Part shown: positions 49,008 through 57,147 of the stretch, piece after piece
Layout: every line of letters begins with the position of its first letter
How positions within the stretch are numbered: the stretch's first letter is position 1
Source: Haliea alexandrii
GTDB lineage: Bacteria > Pseudomonadota > Gammaproteobacteria > Pseudomonadales > Halieaceae
DNA length: 64,000 nucleotides
Assembly: GCF_003719295.1 (NCBI RefSeq)
Contig: NZ_RFLW01000001.1
Span: forward strand, 1,506,955-1,570,954
Reading direction: 5' to 3'
Made by a program: the position numbers and the translations under genes
Notes under the pieces: generated by a model
Told to the model about the DNA's origin: nothing
Databases searched by the model: none
Seen by the model: only the letters and a program-made list of their open reading frames with translations

Positions 49008-49261
49008 GGCGACTGAATGGGTAGCAATCCGGGGATGAACTTGCAGACCAGGACCTGCTTGCCGAAGTCGCGATAACTCGTCTCCAGCGCCGCCTGCACA
49101 ATACCGAAAACGTCACTGGCATCGCCGCTGATTTGCGTACTCATCGTGTTGGTCACGACGGCGGTATTGCCCGCCGCGGCCAGTTGCTGAATAAAGCGCT
49201 GGATGACGGGAATGTAGTCCTCCTGCAGCGGGTAGAGGCTGAGTTCTGCGGTAACGTCCAT
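49004..49261 (-). CDS. YkoF/MTH1187-like thiamine-binding protein
   Basis: An 85-residue single-domain protein. MDVTAELSLYPLQEDYIPVI and TNTMSTQISGDASDVFGIV match the YkoF/thiamine-binding fold, which in Bacillus YkoF binds thiamine or its pyrimidine. It has no signal peptide, so it is cytoplasmic. AGAGAGGA precedes the ATG at 49261. It lies between the TonB receptor and the PnuT gene. A role as a cytoplasmic thiamine carrier or sensor is inference. Confidence 0.82.
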   Translation of the reverse strand: MDVTAELSLYPLQEDYIPVIQRFIQQLAAAGNTAVVTNTMSTQISGDASDVFGIVQAALETSYRDFGKQVLVCKFIPGLLPIQSP

Positions 49262-49281
49262 GGTGGGAATCCTCTCTGTTA

Positions 49282-51390
49282 TCAGAACTGGTAGCTCGCG
49301 CTCACACCAACGCGACGTGGTTCACCGAACTGGTAGTAGGGTTCAACCGCATAGCCATTGCGGGGGTCGTTGCCGAAGGCGCCGAAGCCTCGCGTGGCGT
49401 AGTCCCGGTCGGCGAGGTTGCGGGCCCACAGCGCTACGTCCCAGTTGCCGGCGGCCCAGCCCAGGCGCAGGTGCACCAGCTCGTAGGCCGCTGAGCGCAC
49501 GTCGTGACGGTCAGAGAAGTAGAAACTGTCGCGAGCCTCCACATCGATGCGCGCATAAGTGTGTTCCGTCAGCGCGAGGCGGCCTCCCAGCGCCGCCTGA
49601 TAGCTCGGCGCATGGGCCTGCTCGCGACCCGCCAGGTTGGTGCCGTCGGCGTTGATATAGCGATCGAAGCTGGCGTCCAGGAGACCGAGGTTGGCGTAGA
49701 GCTCCAGCGACGCGTTTACCAACCAGTCGAGTTCGAGCTCCAGCCCATAGTTGTGCCCCCGGGCGGCGTTGTTGGTGTAGTCGAGAAACGCGGTGCTGCC
49801 GTCCTCTCGCGGCAAAGGCACGGAGCCTTTTACCTGCTGGTCGTTGCGGTCCATGTAGAACAGGGCCAATCGACTCCGCAAGTTGCCGTCGAGTACCTCG
49901 GCCTTATACCCGAGTTCGTAGTTGAGCAGTGTCTCTTCGTCAAAACGGCCGAGGCCGGCCAGCAGGGCCTCCTGTTCGGGGCTGGCTGTTGTGCCTGCGC
50001 TGGCGAGAACGACGGCATTTACGCCGTTGCCGCGGTAACCGCGCGAAATGCTGGCATACCACAGCGCGCCGTCAGCGGGCTGGTATTCGAGGGCCAGACG
50101 CGCGCCCCACAGGTTCTTTTCAACCTGTTCGTCAACGCCATTGCTATCGATGTAGTCCGTGCGGCGCTGCTCCAGGCGCAGGCCGCTGGACAGTGTCAGG
50201 CTGTCGCTGAGTCGGGTATCCAGCTGCCCGAACACGGCCGCTGTGTCGGTGTCGTAACGGCTGTTGAACGGCGCGTCGAGGTAGGTGTACTGGCGATCCA
50301 GGTCCTCGCGATCGCCCAGGTAATAGAGGCCGGCGACCCAGTCCGAACGGCCGTTAAACAGGCGTGACTGGTCGTTGGACAGTAACCTCAGTTGGCCGCT
50401 GACGCTGTCGCGCTCGCGCAGATAGCGGTCAAAAGAGCTGTACTCCAGTTCCGGCGCGATGCCCACAAAACTCCAGTCCTCGTCGAAGCTGTACTCGGTG
50501 TCGGTTGTGGCGACTGTCAGCTGCGCCTCGATATCCAGCGACGAGCGCGCGGCTTTCCAGTTGAGGCTGCCAGCGCTGGTCTCCTGCCGGTCGCGACCGG
50601 GCTCATCGGACAGCGTGCGACGCGTGTTATCCAGCGAGAACGCATCGTAGCCGTTGTCGATGTCGGCCAGCACAAGGCTCAGGTCGAGTGTGTCCGAATC
50701 CGAGGCCAGCCAGCGCAGGCGCGCACGCACGGTCGTCTCGTCGCGCTCATTGGTGTCGTCGCGTTGCAGGAAATCATTGCTGTAGTAGCCGTCGCTGCGG
50801 TATTGCTGCACAGCCACGCGGTACAGCAGCTGTTCACCCGCCAGCGGGCCGGTGCCGACAACACCCAGTGCCTGGGTATTGTAGTCGGCGACGGTGGCTT
50901 CCAGGCGCAACCCCGGGGTGGCCTCGGGCGCTGCGCTGCGAATATTCACCAGGCCGGCGAGGGCGTTGGCGCCATGCAACGTGCCCTGGGGGCCGCGCAA
51001 TACCTCGACCTGGGCGATATCGAACAAAGTGCCGATGCCACCTAGCCCACTGACATCAATGCCGTCGATCAGCAATCCCACAGAGGGGTTTAGGGGTTCC
51101 TGAAACTGACTGCGCTCACCAATGCCGCGGATCTGGAAGTAGCGTGCGCGCGCGGCGCCGCTCGCATAGTTGAGGTTCGGAATGACATTGAGCACCTCCT
51201 CGAGATGCTGTGCAGCGCGCTCGCGCAAGCCGTCGCTGGTGAGCACGCTGGTCGACGTGGACTGGCTCAAAAGCGGTGTGTCGCGCCACTCAGCCGTGAC
51301 CAAAACCTCGCTCAGTTCTTGCGACGTGGCCGTGGTAGCGGCGAGCAGGGTAGTGAGGAGCGTGGTGCCAAATGTGTAGGATGTCTTCAT
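49282..51390 (-). CDS. TonB-dependent outer-membrane receptor, probably for thiamine
   Basis: A 702-residue receptor. ATG 51390 has GGAGAA seven bases upstream and starts a signal peptide (MKTSYTFGTTLLTTLLAATT); the first mature residues carry a TonB-box-like SEVLVTAEWRD. The plug follows (LNYASGAARARYFQIRGIG, VLRGPQGTLHGANALAGLVN in parts) and then a 22-strand-type barrel ending in GVSASYQF with terminal Phe. A TPP riboswitch in its leader, and YkoF/PnuT/kinase genes downstream, indicate thiamine or a precursor as ligand rather than iron. The ligand is inferred. Confidence 0.88.
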   Translation of the reverse strand: MKTSYTFGTTLLTTLLAATTATSQELSEVLVTAEWRDTPLLSQSTSTSVLTSDGLRERAAQHLEEVLNVIPNLNYASGAARARYFQIRGIGERSQFQEPLNPSVGLLIDGIDVSGLGGIGTLFDIAQVEVLRGPQGTLHGANALAGLVNIRSAAPEATPGLRLEATVADYNTQALGVVGTGPLAGEQLLYRVAVQQYRSDGYYSNDFLQRDDTNERDETTVRARLRWLASDSDTLDLSLVLADIDNGYDAFSLDNTRRTLSDEPGRDRQETSAGSLNWKAARSSLDIEAQLTVATTDTEYSFDEDWSFVGIAPELEYSSFDRYLRERDSVSGQLRLLSNDQSRLFNGRSDWVAGLYYLGDREDLDRQYTYLDAPFNSRYDTDTAAVFGQLDTRLSDSLTLSSGLRLEQRRTDYIDSNGVDEQVEKNLWGARLALEYQPADGALWYASISRGYRGNGVNAVVLASAGTTASPEQEALLAGLGRFDEETLLNYELGYKAEVLDGNLRSRLALFYMDRNDQQVKGSVPLPREDGSTAFLDYTNNAARGHNYGLELELDWLVNASLELYANLGLLDASFDRYINADGTNLAGREQAHAPSYQAALGGRLALTEHTYARIDVEARDSFYFSDRHDVRSAAYELVHLRLGWAAGNWDVALWARNLADRDYATRGFGAFGNDPRNGYAVEPYYQFGEPRRVGVSASYQF

Positions 51391-51392
51391 CG

Positions 51393-51421
51393 GGTTCTCC
51401 ATTAAGAACAGCAAGAGAACC
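51393..51421 (-). promoter_or_regulatory. Hairpin sequestering the receptor ribosome-binding site
   Basis: Perfect seven-base arms at 51393-51399 and 51415-51421 (GAGAACC and GGTTCTC on the transcript) enclose the loop; the downstream arm contains the GGAGAA ribosome site of the receptor gene. This is the expected form of a translation-controlling riboswitch platform. No U-tract follows, arguing against a terminator. Confidence 0.65.
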
Positions 51422-51453
51422 GGTTGGATATGCGGAATGAACAGGAGACGTGC

Positions 51454-51537
51454 ACCTATCCCTACGCCGGTCCTAACCGGGTCAGGTTCAAAGGGTTTAC
51501 CGCAAGCGGTATCTCAGGCCGAAGCCACCCCCAGGTT
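51454..51537 (-). promoter_or_regulatory. TPP (thiamine pyrophosphate) riboswitch
   Basis: Read on the minus strand, the leader contains the conserved THI-box elements in order: GGGGGTGGC near its start, GCCTGAGATACC, ACCCTTTGAACCTGA, CCGGTTAGGACCGGCGTAGGGA, closed by an ACCT/AGGT P1 pairing. These are the pyrimidine- and pyrophosphate-sensing helices of the aptamer. It lies about 60 bases upstream of the TonB receptor start and so represses the salvage operon when TPP is abundant. Confidence 0.96.
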
Positions 51538-51546
51538 TGCAAGCAT

Positions 51547-51590
51547 GCCCGCCGAATATTGGTAACAGATTGTTACATTGCAAGGCGGGC
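51547..51590. promoter_or_regulatory. Promoter of the thiamine operon with nested palindrome
   Basis: On the minus strand TTGCAA (51578-51583) and AATATT (51555-51560) are spaced by exactly 17 bases and would start transcription just before the riboswitch. The spacer holds a perfect dyad GTAACA-N3-TGTTAC (51562-51576), and outer arms GCCCGCC/GGCGGGC (51547-51553 and 51584-51590) enclose the whole unit. This looks like an operator overlapping a promoter. The factor is unknown. Confidence 0.5.
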
Positions 51591-51685
51591 TGTGTTTGCA
51601 ACGCGAGTATAGGCCGCTTACACTGATAAGCCAATAACTGTGTCCATTGCAGGCGTATTTTGCCCTGCTAACGGCGGGATCCCGA

Positions 51686-52828
51686 ATGTCGGATGACTCT
51701 GTGTACGATGTGTTCCCTGGCGAAGAAATTGAAGCGGCACCAGCACCTGCCAGCCCTGCGGAAGTGCGCGAACAGCGCCGCTCCGAAACCATCCAGCTGA
51801 ACCGCTGGCTGGTCGACCAGGCGAGGCAGATGCAACGCATGATGCTCGACGCGCCTGATCTCGGCGCACTGCTTGAAGTGCTGCTGGTCAGCATGCCCCG
51901 GCATTTCGGGTTCCGTATTGCGGAGCTCTGGCTCTATGACCCCGAGAGTGTGCTGGCGGGCCTTATGGTATCGGGTCATCGCTACGGTCATTACTTGCAG
52001 CTGCATCACGATGTGTTTGAAATGCAGGAGCTCTACGACATGGAGCCCGAGGTGATGCTGCTGGACGCCACCGATTCCCGCATGTTTGAGGTGTTGAAAA
52101 CGGATCAGGGTATTCAGCATGCGCTGCTGGTGCCGCTGATGGATTCGGGCCGACTTCTGGGAAGTTATCACTGCGGTTTTGTCGATCACCCCATGGAAAC
52201 TACGCCGGCGGATGGCGAGGTGGTAACCCATCTGGCCTCGGTGGTATCCCAGAGCTTCAAGAATGCAGTGAGTCGGCAGCAGATTTCCCGCCTGACCATG
52301 CTGGACCCGCTCACCCAGATCAGCAACCTGCGCGGCTTCGAGAAAGATATTGCACGCGAGATCGCCCGCGCCAGACGCGGCAACGAGGCCTTGTCCGTAC
52401 TGATGCTGGAGGTCGATGAGTTTGAAGAGCTGTATCGGCACTACGGTGAGATCACGGGCCGTTTCGTGTTGAAAAAGGTCACCGAGCGCGTCTCATCAGG
52501 CCTGCGCGCCACCGACTACCTCGCCCGCCTGTCGGACTCTCGCCTGGCGGTGCTTCTGCCCGGTACCAGTGAGTCATCCTCCATCGATGTGGCAGAACGT
52601 ATTCGCCGGGACATCGAAAATTTCCTGATAGATGATGGCCGTGGCGCGGTGCTTCAGGTTACGCTTAGCCTCGGTCTTGTCACGTGGGAGCCAGAGCAGT
52701 ACCCCGCGGTTGACATGGCGCAGCTGGCGCGGCAAATGCAGAGTGCCAGCTCGAAAGCTGTGCAGAGCGCGGTCGCGGGTAATGGTAATCAACTCAAACT
52801 CGGCCGTCTCTCCACCCTGATGATTTGA
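51686..52828 (+). CDS. GAF-type sensor protein with degenerate GGDEF domain
   Basis: A 380-residue cytoplasmic protein. The N-terminal two-thirds resembles a DUF484/GAF-like sensory domain (about residues 30-200). The C-terminal domain aligns with GGDEF cyclases from LTMLDPLTQISNLRGFEKDI near residue 210, but the signature is RLSDSRLAVLLPG where active enzymes have RxGGDEFxxLLP. It therefore probably lacks diguanylate cyclase activity and may bind nucleotide or act as a scaffold. The ATG at 51686 is chosen over TTG 51647. It is divergent from the thiamine operon. Confidence 0.82.
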   Translation: MSDDSVYDVFPGEEIEAAPAPASPAEVREQRRSETIQLNRWLVDQARQMQRMMLDAPDLGALLEVLLVSMPRHFGFRIAELWLYDPESVLAGLMVSGHRYGHYLQLHHDVFEMQELYDMEPEVMLLDATDSRMFEVLKTDQGIQHALLVPLMDSGRLLGSYHCGFVDHPMETTPADGEVVTHLASVVSQSFKNAVSRQQISRLTMLDPLTQISNLRGFEKDIAREIARARRGNEALSVLMLEVDEFEELYRHYGEITGRFVLKKVTERVSSGLRATDYLARLSDSRLAVLLPGTSESSSIDVAERIRRDIENFLIDDGRGAVLQVTLSLGLVTWEPEQYPAVDMAQLARQMQSASSKAVQSAVAGNGNQLKLGRLSTLMI

Positions 52829-52843
52829 TCTTGGAGACCGGCT

Positions 52844-53497
52844 GTGCCCTTGAGGAGTATCGACGACCTTTTTGACAACAACCGTGCCTGGGCGCAGTCC
52901 GTAAAAACCTCTGATCCCGATTTTTTCGAGAAACTGGCGAACCAGCAAAGCCCGGAGTATCTGTGGATTGGCTGCTCGGACAGCCGCGTTCCGGCCAACC
53001 AGATTGTCGGCCTCCTGCCGGGCGAGGTGTTTGTTCATCGTAACGTCGCCAACATGGTGGTGCATACTGACTTCAATTGCCTCACCGTGTTGCAGTACGC
53101 CGTGGATGTGTTGCGGGTAAAACACGTTCTGGTGGTGGGGCACTACAATTGCGGCGGCGTGCGCGCCGCGTTCGAGAATCGCGACAACGGGCTTATCGAC
53201 AACTGGCTGCGCAACATCAAGGACGTTCAGCAACGCCACCGTCGACGTATTGCGGCACTCGAGAGCGACGAAGAGCGGGTGAACCTTCTCTGCGAGCTCA
53301 ACGTCATCAGCCAGGTTTCGAATGTGTGCCATACCACCATTGTGCAGAATGCCTGGGCGCGCAATCAGGCGCTGTCGGTGCACGGTTGGGTGTACAGCCT
53401 CAAGGACGGTCTCATCCAGGATCTACAATGTACGGTGACCGGCCCTGAACAGATATCCGAAGTGTACCGTGTACTGCCGGATCGCGAGGACTTTTGA
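52844..53497 (+). CDS. can: Beta-class carbonic anhydrase
   Basis: A 217-residue Zn enzyme interconverting CO2 and bicarbonate. The start is GTG 52844 with TTGGAG upstream. Catalytic residues are visible: C44, D46 and R48 in WIGCSDSRVP, and H100 and C103 in VVGHYNCGGV. Length and the N-terminal SIDDLFDNNRAWAQS match E. coli Can (220). It lies 15 bases after the degenerate GGDEF gene and may share its transcript. Confidence 0.95.
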   Translation: MPLRSIDDLFDNNRAWAQSVKTSDPDFFEKLANQQSPEYLWIGCSDSRVPANQIVGLLPGEVFVHRNVANMVVHTDFNCLTVLQYAVDVLRVKHVLVVGHYNCGGVRAAFENRDNGLIDNWLRNIKDVQQRHRRRIAALESDEERVNLLCELNVISQVSNVCHTTIVQNAWARNQALSVHGWVYSLKDGLIQDLQCTVTGPEQISEVYRVLPDREDF

Positions 53498-53571
53498 TCC
53501 CCCGAACGGGTGAGCCGTAGGGGGGCTCCGGCAGGCTAGACTGCCCCCTGAGCATCCACAGGAGGTAAGCC

Positions 53572-54504
53572 ATGACAGCCCAGCCAGTAAATATTGCCGG
53601 CAGTAAAATCCTTATCACGGGCCCTACCGGGCAGGTGGCGGCACCGGTCATTGACGCCTGGGCCGGGCAAGCGGAACTGACCGCGCTGGCACGCTTCAGT
53701 GATCCCGCGCAACGCAGCGCGTTGGAGGAAAAGGGGGTTCGCTGCGTGGCGGCCGACCTCGCAGACCCCACGGCGCTGAAGGGCCTGGCCGACGACTTCG
53801 ATTACGTTTTGAACTTTGCCGTGGTGAAAACCGACAGCTTTGATTACGACCTGGCCGCGAATGCGGAGGGCTTGGGGCGGTTGATGCTGCACTGCCGCAG
53901 CGTCAAGGCCTTCCTGCACCTGTCGTCAACTGCCGTGTACGAGTACGCCGGCCATGCACCGCGGGCCGAGGACGCGCCGCTGGGTGACAACCACCGCTCC
54001 ATGTTCCCGACTTACAGCATCAGCAAGATCGCTGCGGAAACCGTGTGCCGTTTCGTGGCGCACCAGTTCGGCATTCCGGCAACGATCGCCCGGCTCAGCG
54101 TGCCCTACGGCAACAATGGCGGCTGGCCCTGGTACCACCTGCTGATGATGGAGCAGGGCGTTCCCATTGACGTGCATCCCGAGCGCCCAAATCTGTACAA
54201 CCTCCTGCATACGGATGATTACATCGAAAAACTGCCGCTACTGCTCGGTGCTGCGAGCAACGAGGTGACCACCGTGAACTTTGGTGGCTCGCAGGCCGTC
54301 AGCATCGAGGACTGGTGTGCCTGGCTGACCGAGCTGACCGGGCTGGAGCCCGAGTTTCGCGACAGCCCCACCGCCTTCGGCAGCCTGGCGATCGACACCA
54401 GCCGTATGCATGACTTGATCGGTCCGACCCGCGTGGACTGGCGCGAAGGGGTGCGCAACATGGTCGCAACACTCTCGCCACACTTACTCAAGTCCGGCGC
54501 CTGA
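53572..54504 (+). CDS. NAD-dependent epimerase/dehydratase (extended SDR)
   Basis: A 310-residue short-chain dehydrogenase of the extended type. The Rossmann motif is ILITGPTGQVAAPVI near residue 12, the catalytic YxxxK is YSISK near residue 151 with an upstream LSSTAVYEYAG serine region. AGGAGG sits just upstream of the ATG. The substrate is not evident; the family covers sugar nucleotide epimerases and steroid or terpenoid dehydrogenases. It is the first gene of the group leading to the sulfotransferase, but co-function is only inferred. Confidence 0.83.
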   Translation: MTAQPVNIAGSKILITGPTGQVAAPVIDAWAGQAELTALARFSDPAQRSALEEKGVRCVAADLADPTALKGLADDFDYVLNFAVVKTDSFDYDLAANAEGLGRLMLHCRSVKAFLHLSSTAVYEYAGHAPRAEDAPLGDNHRSMFPTYSISKIAAETVCRFVAHQFGIPATIARLSVPYGNNGGWPWYHLLMMEQGVPIDVHPERPNLYNLLHTDDYIEKLPLLLGAASNEVTTVNFGGSQAVSIEDWCAWLTELTGLEPEFRDSPTAFGSLAIDTSRMHDLIGPTRVDWREGVRNMVATLSPHLLKSGA

Positions 54505-54529
54505 AGGCTGGCGGGGCAGGGGGCGGCGG

Positions 54530-54706
54530 GTGACGCAATTGTTGCTGCTGTTGGTGCTGGTGTTCAGCGCCGTCGCCCTTATGGTGGTGCTGGGTGAACG
54601 TTTTGCCCGGCCCATGCCGGCGGAGCGGGTGCGGCGCCTGCAGCGCTGGCTCTTGCCGTTGGTGGGGTTGATGTTACTGCTGTCTCTCGCCAGCCAGTAC
54701 TGGTAG
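54530..54706 (+). CDS. Small two-helix membrane protein (58 residues)
   Basis: A short open frame from GTG 54530 to TAG 54706 encodes 58 residues: an N-terminal hydrophobic helix (LLLLLVLVFSAVALMVVL), a basic loop (ARPMPAERVRRLQRW) and a second helix (LLPLVGLMLLLSLA). The pattern and absence of stops support a real protein, with a purine-rich GGCAGGGGGCGG before the start. It lies 25 bases after the epimerase gene. I do not recognise its family. Confidence 0.5.
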   Translation: MTQLLLLLVLVFSAVALMVVLGERFARPMPAERVRRLQRWLLPLVGLMLLLSLASQYW

Positions 54707-54803
54707 ACGGGTCACCCTTCAGGGTGATGCGCGCGGGCGTAAAAAACTGCACACTGCCGCGTTCCGATAATAAGTCTGATGGTTGCCCCCGGGGAGGCTG
54801 ATT

Positions 54804-55928
54804 ATGTCGACGTCCGAACTCGAAGCATTGCGCAGTGGCCAGTTGTGGGAAGAATTCTGCGAAGGGCTGAAAAGTGCCGGCAAGGAGATTCTCGCCGCCG
54901 GTGTACCCGAGGATGACCTCAGTCGGGCGGAGGGTTACCGCTATCTCACGCGCCTGCTGCGCCTGAGCCTGGAGAAACATCTGGAGTTCAACGATCCAGC
55001 CTGCCCCCAGTTCTATTCCCTGTCCCACGAAACCGCCAAGATCGGCAATGACAATCCCGACAACTTCTACCAGAACTGTGCGGTGGATGGGCAGCGCAGC
55101 TATCGTATTACCGGTAACGCGGGCCAGGTGGAATACCTGAGCATGGAAACCAAGGCCGGCTCCTTCGCCGGTCAGGGTGATATGGCGCCCACCGGGCATG
55201 TCACTCTGGATGATCTGGAACTGGGCCCCAACGGCGAGTTCGAGCTGCTGGTCAGCGCCACGCCGCAAGCGGGAAACTGGTTGCCCATGACCGAGGCCTC
55301 AGACAATATCCTGGTGCGTCAGACCTTTCGCGACCGCGCGCGGGAGCCGAAGCTCGAGTTGCGTATTGAATGCCTGGATCAGCAGGATGCGCCGGTACTT
55401 GACCCCGTAGAGTTCGTCAGCCAGCTGCAGCGTGTGGTGCCCTTCGTCAACGGCACGGCCGGGCTGTTCCGCAACTGGATGCTGGGCTTCGCCGAGCACA
55501 TCAACGCACTGCCGCCCAACGACCAGCAGATGTGCCTGCGTGCCGGGGGCGACCCTGCAATTTTCTATCACAACAGTTACTGGCAGCTGGCACCGGACGA
55601 GGCCTTGGTGATCGAGTTCATGCCACCCAGTGACTGTCGCACGTGGAACTTTCAGTTATCCAATTTCTGGATGGAGTCGCTGGATTACCGCTTCCAGCGC
55701 ATCCACATCAACCGCAGCGGGGCGCGCTACGAGGCGGATGGCAGTGTGCGCATCGTGGTGGCGGCAGAAAACCCCGGCAGCGCCTTCCCCAACTGGCTGA
55801 GTACGGCTGGCCACCGTTGCGGCAGCATGCTGCTGCGCTATGTGGAAGCTTCCGATCATCCCCCGGTGCGCACACGCCTGGTTACGCTGGATACACTCAA
55901 GGCAGGAGAATTCAATGACCACACCTGA
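54804..55928 (+). CDS. DUF1214 domain protein
   Basis: A 374-residue protein without signal peptide. The C-terminal half has the DUF1214-like elements YWQLAPDEALVIEFMPPSD near residue 266, CRTWNFQLSNFWMESLDYR near residue 287 and HINRSGARYEADGSVRIVV after that. The N-terminal part, with LTRLLRLSLEKHLEFNDP, is typical of longer members found near steroid- or lipid-related genes. No catalytic function is established for the family. GGGGAGG precedes ATG 54804. The 3' end overlaps the sulfotransferase start by 14 bases, so the two are coupled. Confidence 0.8.
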   Translation: MSTSELEALRSGQLWEEFCEGLKSAGKEILAAGVPEDDLSRAEGYRYLTRLLRLSLEKHLEFNDPACPQFYSLSHETAKIGNDNPDNFYQNCAVDGQRSYRITGNAGQVEYLSMETKAGSFAGQGDMAPTGHVTLDDLELGPNGEFELLVSATPQAGNWLPMTEASDNILVRQTFRDRAREPKLELRIECLDQQDAPVLDPVEFVSQLQRVVPFVNGTAGLFRNWMLGFAEHINALPPNDQQMCLRAGGDPAIFYHNSYWQLAPDEALVIEFMPPSDCRTWNFQLSNFWMESLDYRFQRIHINRSGARYEADGSVRIVVAAENPGSAFPNWLSTAGHRCGSMLLRYVEASDHPPVRTRLVTLDTLKAGEFNDHT

Positions 55929-57090
55929 GCTGGCGCTGGATGCCGATGCACTGGTCGCCGCCGCGAAAGCGGTAGACGGGCTCGAGGATTTCGGGGACGA
56001 CAGTTATCGCGAACCGCTGGAAAGGCTGTTGTGGTCGCTGGTGCACGAGGCGGACCTGAATCCGATCGGGCGCCCGGCAATGGCACAACGGATGCTCGAT
56101 ATTCTGTCTACCCGGCTGCGGGTACAGGAATGGCTGCGGCGACACCCGGAAATCCTCGATGAAGAGATCGTTGCGCCCCTGGTGATTGTCGGCTTGCCGC
56201 GTACTGGCACGACCATGCTGCACCGCACGATTGCGGCGGATAATCGTATGTATGCCCCCCTGTGGTACGAAACACGCTTTCCCTGTCCGGACCTCGACTG
56301 GGACTTCACCGCCGCCGGCGATCGCCGCATACGCGATGCCAAGGCCGAAGTAAAAATGATGGTCGACAGCAACCCGGACCTGCTCGCCGTGCACCCGCTG
56401 GATGCGATGGAGCCGGACGAAGACATCATGTTGCTGGAGCAGTCCTTCTACAGTTTCAATATTCAGGCGCTGGCACATGTGCCGAGTTTCGACGCCTGGA
56501 TAGAAGCTCAGGACCACACCATCGGCTATGAATACCTGAAGCTCCTGCTGCAGTTCCTGCAGTGGCAGAAGAAACGCAGTGGTCAAAGTGGCGAGCGCTG
56601 GGCGCTGAAAGCACCGCATCACCTGCATTACATGGACCTGGTGTTTCGCATTTTCCCGGACGCCCGCGTGGTACAATCGCACCGCGATCCGGTCGAGACA
56701 ATTCCCTCGCTGGCCAGCATGATCGCCAACGTGTGGAAGGTCTATTCCGACTCCGCGGACCCGGTGGAAGTGGGTCGGCAGTGGGCGCGCAAGTTTGCCA
56801 AGGGCATGCAGCATACGATCGACGTGCGCCGCGAGCTGGGCCCCGAACGCTTCCTCGACCTCTGGTTCAAGGACACGGTAAGCCAGCCGCTGGTGGAGAT
56901 TGGTCGCGTGTATGATTTTCTCGGTATGGACCTGACGCCCCAGGCGAGTGTGGAAATGGCGCGCTGGCAGGATTCCAATCGACGTGAATTGCGCCCGGCC
57001 CACGCCTATACCCTGGACCAGTTCGGCCTCACCGAGGAAGGGCTCAAGGAACAATTCAAGGGCTATCGCGAAGCCTTTATCCTGAAGTAA
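55915..57090 (+). CDS. Sulfotransferase family protein
   Basis: A 391-residue cytoplasmic enzyme expected to move sulfate from PAPS to an acceptor. The ATG at 55915 has AGGAGA upstream and overlaps the DUF1214 gene. The 5'-phosphosulfate loop is VIVGLPRTGTTMLHRTIA near residue 92, and the 3'-phosphate motif is RVVQSHRDPVETIPSLASM near residue 250; KAPHHL between them is also conserved in the family. The N-terminal helical domain resembles Sulfotransfer_3 enzymes of marine bacteria. PAPS-making genes follow at once, so activity is probable; the acceptor is unknown. Confidence 0.9.
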   Translation: MTTPELALDADALVAAAKAVDGLEDFGDDSYREPLERLLWSLVHEADLNPIGRPAMAQRMLDILSTRLRVQEWLRRHPEILDEEIVAPLVIVGLPRTGTTMLHRTIAADNRMYAPLWYETRFPCPDLDWDFTAAGDRRIRDAKAEVKMMVDSNPDLLAVHPLDAMEPDEDIMLLEQSFYSFNIQALAHVPSFDAWIEAQDHTIGYEYLKLLLQFLQWQKKRSGQSGERWALKAPHHLHYMDLVFRIFPDARVVQSHRDPVETIPSLASMIANVWKVYSDSADPVEVGRQWARKFAKGMQHTIDVRRELGPERFLDLWFKDTVSQPLVEIGRVYDFLGMDLTPQASVEMARWQDSNRRELRPAHAYTLDQFGLTEEGLKEQFKGYREAFILK

Positions 57091-57147
57091 TACCACTTTC
57101 GCCGGGCGAGCGGCGAACAACACGCATCACTGCACGAGAGAGAACAC

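Noticed and set aside
47527-49122. A 531-residue open frame on the minus strand covering the kinase plus upstream sequence
   Set aside because: Its first half reads out of frame through the PnuT and YkoF genes and has no protein-like pattern; only the part from 48387 is the kinase.
53498-53571. GC-rich hairpins between can and the epimerase gene as a terminator
   Set aside because: Several short alternative stems can be drawn but none has a following T-run, so no terminator is claimed.
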